Origin: Oceaniovalibus sp. ACAM 378
Lineage (GTDB): Bacteria > Pseudomonadota > Alphaproteobacteria > Rhodobacterales > Rhodobacteraceae
Length of the DNA: 64,000 nt
Assembly (NCBI RefSeq): GCF_008085915.1
Contig: NZ_VSJK01000013.1
Coordinates: 81,360-145,359 of the forward strand
Direction: 5' to 3'
Shown: positions 60,997 to 64,000 of the stretch, one piece after another
Numbering within the stretch: position 1 is the first letter of the stretch
Layout: each line of letters starts with the position of its first letter
The notes under the pieces: model-generated
The model's database searches: none
What the model saw: the letters and a program-made list of their open reading frames with translations, nothing else
Told to the model about the DNA's origin: nothing
Translations under genes and position numbers: made by a program

Positions 60997-61691
60997 GCCG
61001 TCTCACCCACTCAGAATTCCATATGGTCCATCGCATCGGATGGCTGCGAGCAGCTGTACTTGGCGCGAATGACGGGCTCGTCTCGACCGCAAGTCTTGTG
61101 GTCGGGGTTGCCTCGGCTGGGTCGGGTCGTCCGGAAATACTGATTGCCGGTCTTGCCGGTCTTGTCGCAGGTGCAATGTCGATGGCTGCGGGCGAGTATG
61201 TCTCCGTCAGCTCCCAGACCGACGCGGAGCAAGCCGACATTGCGCGCGAAACCAAGGAGTTGCGGGAGACGCCTGAAGCCGAGCTTGACGAGCTGAAAAG
61301 AATTTATGTCGAGCGTGGGCTCGATGAAAGTCTGGCCCTGCAAGTTGCGGTCCAACTCACCGAGAAGGATGCCCTTGGGGCCCATTCCCGCGACGAACTT
61401 GGCATTTCTGAGACGGTGACCGCGCATCCTATCCAAGCCGCATTGGTTTCGGCGGCGACCTTTGCCGCCGGGGCCGTTGTCCCGCTCATTGTGGCGTCGC
61501 TGGCACCGACTGCGCAGATCACACTTGTCGTCGCGCTCACAACCCTTGTCGCGCTTGCCGTGCTCGGCGGCCTTGGCGCAGCGGCTGGCGGCGCAGGCAT
61601 CGTCAAGGGCGCAACCCGAGTGACCTTCTGGGGCGCGCTGGCCATGGCGGCAACCGCTGCTGTCGGGACGATTTTTGGCGTTGCCCTGTGA
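60993..61691 (+). CDS. VIT1/CCC1 family transporter
   Basis: The 232-aa protein has the VIT pattern: HRIGWLRAAVLGANDGLVST ASLVVGVASAG (N-terminal helix with Asp), GLVAGAMSMAAGEYVSVSSQ, a central helical metal-binding segment (about 75-140, Glu-rich), then four helices including AAATAAVGTIFGVAL at the end. The family moves Fe/Mn ions into vacuoles or out of the cytoplasm. GAAGGAG precedes the ATG at 60993. It fits the metal-handling cluster. Confidence 0.88.
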   Translation: MSRLTHSEFHMVHRIGWLRAAVLGANDGLVSTASLVVGVASAGSGRPEILIAGLAGLVAGAMSMAAGEYVSVSSQTDAEQADIARETKELRETPEAELDELKRIYVERGLDESLALQVAVQLTEKDALGAHSRDELGISETVTAHPIQAALVSAATFAAGAVVPLIVASLAPTAQITLVVALTTLVALAVLGGLGAAAGGAGIVKGATRVTFWGALAMAATAAVGTIFGVAL

Positions 61692-61767
61692 TCCCGTCTG
61701 GCACCCGAATTCGCAGAGGTGTCCGGGATTCGCAACCATGTGGCCTTCGGGCATCGGGACGCGGGGC

Positions 61768-62191
61768 ATGAGCAGCCTGCTCCCCTCGATCGCGTCGCTG
61801 GGGCTGTGGCGTTATTGGGTCATCGGCCTGATGGCTTTCTTCGAGGCGCTGCTCCTCACCAGCGTATTTTCGCCCGGGACGGTCGTCGTCGTGCTGGGCG
61901 GTGCTTGGGCCGGGCAGGGGGTCTATGACATTTTCGACATGATGTGGTTCGTCGCCATCGGCACCATCCTTGGATCGCAGGCAAGTTTCTGGCTGGGCAC
62001 GAAGGGAGAGATGCTGTTCGGCGAGGGGCGCGCCATCCTATCCACGGCACGTCTGGAACGTGGCCAGCGGTTCTCTGCGAAATATCGTGGCGCCAGCATC
62101 GTCATCGGTCACTTCCTTGGCCCGTTACGCCCGATCGCACCGGTTGTCGCCGGTCTTTCGGGGATGGGGGATGGCCATTTGCGGTATCCGT
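61768..62191 (+). pseudogene. DedA-family membrane protein truncated by IS fusion
   Basis: The first 140 residues read as DedA: WVIGLMAFFEALLLTSVFSP-like N-terminus, WFVAIGTILGSQASFWLGTK, RGASIVIGHFLGPLRPIAPV VAGLSGM. The frame enters an IS remnant at 62192 and never resumes DedA sequence on the far side. The missing part includes the C-terminal helices, so it is very probably non-functional. ATG at 61738 is an alternative start. Confidence 0.78.
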
Positions 62192-62664
62192 GGCTTTGTT
62201 GCACAAATAGGTTGATGGGTTCACTGTATGAATCCAGCGTGATAGCTGAAGGCATGAGCAGTTTGGCCCCTACGAAGTATAAGACCACGAATTGGTCGTC
62301 TTACAATGACAGCTTGAAGCGGCGCGGATCGTTGTCAATCTGGTTTGATCCGGAGAAGGTTTGGACACCGCCGCCAAGCGGTAAGCGAGGTCGGCACCAA
62401 CAATTCAGTGACGCGGCCATTCAGACAGGTCTGAATGGCCGCATCCGTATAGATCGGTTGGGGACCGCGTTTGCCCGTCGGTGCAGCCTCCCACACCATA
62501 TCCGGATCGAACCAGACGCTCAGCGATCCACGCTGTTTCAGCGCGAGGTTGTAGTCATGCCAGTTCGTGGTCTTGTAGACTGTCTTTGCAGATATCCTCA
62601 TGCCGCTCAGCTACCACATTGGATTCCTGTGGTGAATCCCAAGCAGGCTTTGCGCAACAAGGCC
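62192..62664. mobile_element. Head-to-head fusion of two IS5-group transposase 5' ends
   Basis: Outer ends GGCTTTGTTGCACAAAT (left) and GGCCTTGTTGCGCAAAG (inward from right) are inverted repeats. CCGT flanks both sides (62188-62191 and 62665-62668). On the plus strand YKTTNWSSYNDSLKRRGSLS, and on the minus strand YKTTNWHDYNLALKQRGSLS, are two N-terminal transposase pieces. They meet at a perfect 14-bp inverted repeat (GCGGCCATTCAGAC). It carries no functional transposase. Confidence 0.8.
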
Positions 62665-62784
62665 CCGTGGGGGGCGATCGTCGTGAACGGCCCAAAGCGG
62701 ACATACCCAGTGTCACGGGATGTTGCGATGCTGCTTCTCCGAAGCAGACATCAGCTGCATTGCAGAACTTCGGCAAAGGGGCCT

Positions 62785-63711
62785 CTATGTCTCAGCCCTA
62801 TTAGCATACAAGGAGCGTTGATTTTTCTTTATGTAAGTCCAAGCAATAAAACGGCTTGTTTTTTGCCCCTGTGCCATTTCGACGACTTTAAGATCTGCAA
62901 CCCTGGCTTTTCCTAAAATTCGGCAGAGTGGCTGGAGGTTATCTTTTTTCGACACCAACGAGGTAAACCACAGGCACTGGTCGGCGAACTCCATGCTCTG
63001 TTTAACCATGCGGGCGATAAATTTTATCTCGCCACCCGGACACCAAAGTTCCGCGTTTTGACCGCCAAAGTTGAGCTTTTTCGAATTCCCTTTTCCAAGA
63101 TTCGTCCACTTACGTTGGGTGCCTTTATTCGCCTTTTCCATGGACGAATGAAAAGGCGGGTTGCACATGCTTACGTGAAAAGCGTCGTTGGCTTCGATCA
63201 CGCCCCTAAAGATATTCTCAGGTTCAATTTGCCGCTTAAGGGTGATTTTCAACTCGTTGAATTCACAAATTTGCCTTGCCGATTTGAGAGCACGCACATC
63301 GATATCGACGCCAGTGAAGTTCCAGCCGTATTCGCTCTGGCCCGTCAAGGGGTAAACCAGACTCGCACCGGTGCCGATGTCTAACGCTTTGATGTGACGC
63401 CCACGTGGGATCTCTTGATTATTGCTGTCGGCAAGCAAGTCCGCGAGATAGTGGATGTAGTCGACACGACCGGGAATTGGTGGGCATAGATATCCGTCAG
63501 GAATATCCCAAAAATCAATATTGTAATGCGTTTTTAGCAACGCGCGATTAAGCATACGGACAGCCCTCACGTCTTGAAAATCAATCGTCGTTTGACCGAG
63601 TGGATTATTGATCGTGAAAGCCTCAAGTTCAGGTGTCTGCGTCACTAAACGCACAAAGTCGTAACCTTCTGAGTGTTGATTGCGGGGATGCAGCTTCGTT
63701 TTGGTGGCCAT
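62785..63711 (-). CDS. rlmF: 23S rRNA (adenine1618-N6)-methyltransferase RlmF
   Basis: The 308-aa protein has KLHPRNQHSEGYDFVRLVTQ, INNPLGQTTIDFQDVRAVRM LNRALL, FWDIPDGYLCPPIPGRVDYIHYLADLL, then LDIGTGASLVYPLTGQSEYG (motif I) and SMCNPPFHSSMEKANKGTQR (NPPF motif). This is the RlmF/YbiN signature and the normal length of the family. The ATG at 63711 has GAAGG upstream and is preferred over 63726. Base composition is more AT-rich than the neighbouring DNA. Confidence 0.92.
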   Translation of the reverse strand: MATKTKLHPRNQHSEGYDFVRLVTQTPELEAFTINNPLGQTTIDFQDVRAVRMLNRALLKTHYNIDFWDIPDGYLCPPIPGRVDYIHYLADLLADSNNQEIPRGRHIKALDIGTGASLVYPLTGQSEYGWNFTGVDIDVRALKSARQICEFNELKITLKRQIEPENIFRGVIEANDAFHVSMCNPPFHSSMEKANKGTQRKWTNLGKGNSKKLNFGGQNAELWCPGGEIKFIARMVKQSMEFADQCLWFTSLVSKKDNLQPLCRILGKARVADLKVVEMAQGQKTSRFIAWTYIKKNQRSLYANRAET

Positions 63712-63769
63712 CGGGGACGCCTTCATGAAAGTTGGTGGACGTCGCTCGCGAGACGGTTGGTTGGTTTTA

Positions 63770-63830
63770 GGCCCTCATGTACAAATAGTAAAATTAGGAG
63801 CGAAGCAGATCCTCCGCTGACGTGAGGGCC
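63770..63830. repeat. Long inverted repeat downstream of the RlmF start
   Basis: GGCCCTCATGT (63770-63780) and ACGTGAGGGCC (63820-63830) are complementary with one mismatch around a 39-nt centre. It could be a hairpin in the rlmF leader or the end of a small mobile element. No gene was recognised between 63727 and the window end; a second small stem (ATCGAGG...CCTCGAT) lies at 63967-63988. Confidence 0.5.
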
Positions 63831-64000
63831 CGGCTGTTCTTTCCGTGTGCAGCATCCGTCATTTCGGGCTCTTGCACTAAATCGCTCCGCGATAGGGCGC
63901 TTGTTTCTGCCTATGTGCTGAGCTGGGATTTGTTTCGCGTTTTGTGATGTTGGGTGTGTGCTGTTGATCGAGGTGATTTTGCCTCGATTGACAGAGGACA

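Noticed and set aside
62555..62776. Minus-strand 73-codon frame downstream of the IS fusion
   Set aside because: It crosses the IS end and lacks any family match; it was treated as non-coding.

Overview
The window is GC-rich alphaproteobacterial DNA. The mobile backbone (VirD2-type relaxase, TraF-like S26 protease, DUF2840, RepA, DUF736, DUF2285, large ParB, ArdC) is typical of conjugative plasmids and integrative elements of sphingomonads, Rhizobiales and Rhodobacterales. No rRNA or complete tRNA was seen, so the host cannot be named more closely from this sequence.

Layout. (1) 1-7.8 kb: transfer/replication module, mostly on the minus strand: relaxase (cut by the left edge), lytic transglycosylase, DUF736, TraF, DUF2840, RepA with internal iteron-like repeats, an AlpA-type HTH, an EEP phosphatase, a frameshifted DUF2285 regulator and an XRE regulator. 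(2) 8-18 kb: cargo. A phytanoyl-CoA dioxygenase gene is split by two tandem IS5-type elements. Three small regulator/enzyme groups follow: TetR with VOC, SnoaL-like and MmcQ genes; TetR with GST; ArsR with SRPBCC and SDR. (3) 18-27 kb: plasmid-type genes (DUF2493, Toprim, ParB, ArdC) with an Imm-like protein, a LytTR two-component pair and a methyltransferase. A similar hairpin leader precedes parB and ardC.

(4) 27.3-42.6 kb: a dense anti-phage island. It holds a four-gene operon (small protein, GHKL ATPase, GajA-like OLD nuclease, GajB-like UvrD helicase), a HipBA pair, a 951-aa nuclease/STAND-NTPase/SEC-C protein, and a convergent operon of HTH regulator, N6-adenine methylase, PD-(D/E)XK-like protein and AbiH. 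The first operon looks like a Gabija module extended by a GHKL ATPase and is the best candidate for an undescribed system. The island ends near three tRNA-3'-end-like repeats and a terminator, which suggests an integration boundary.

(5) 43-62 kb: metal and redox region. It contains DUF411, a decayed IS21 element with a 5-bp target duplication, a methyltransferase-like membrane protein, a CadA/ZntA-type P-ATPase with a divergent MerR regulator, fragments of two other P-ATPases, TVP38, DUF302, a SHOCT protein and a CueO/CopA-type multicopper oxidase. An OmpR-type two-component pair sits beside PepSY, cytochrome b561, DUF2271, a PepSY-flavoreductase fusion and ApbE, which together look like a flavinylation-based extracytoplasmic electron-transfer cluster. 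A VIT-family transporter and a DedA gene truncated by an inverted IS fusion follow. (6) 62.8-64 kb: RlmF, an rRNA methyltransferase, and a non-coding right end.
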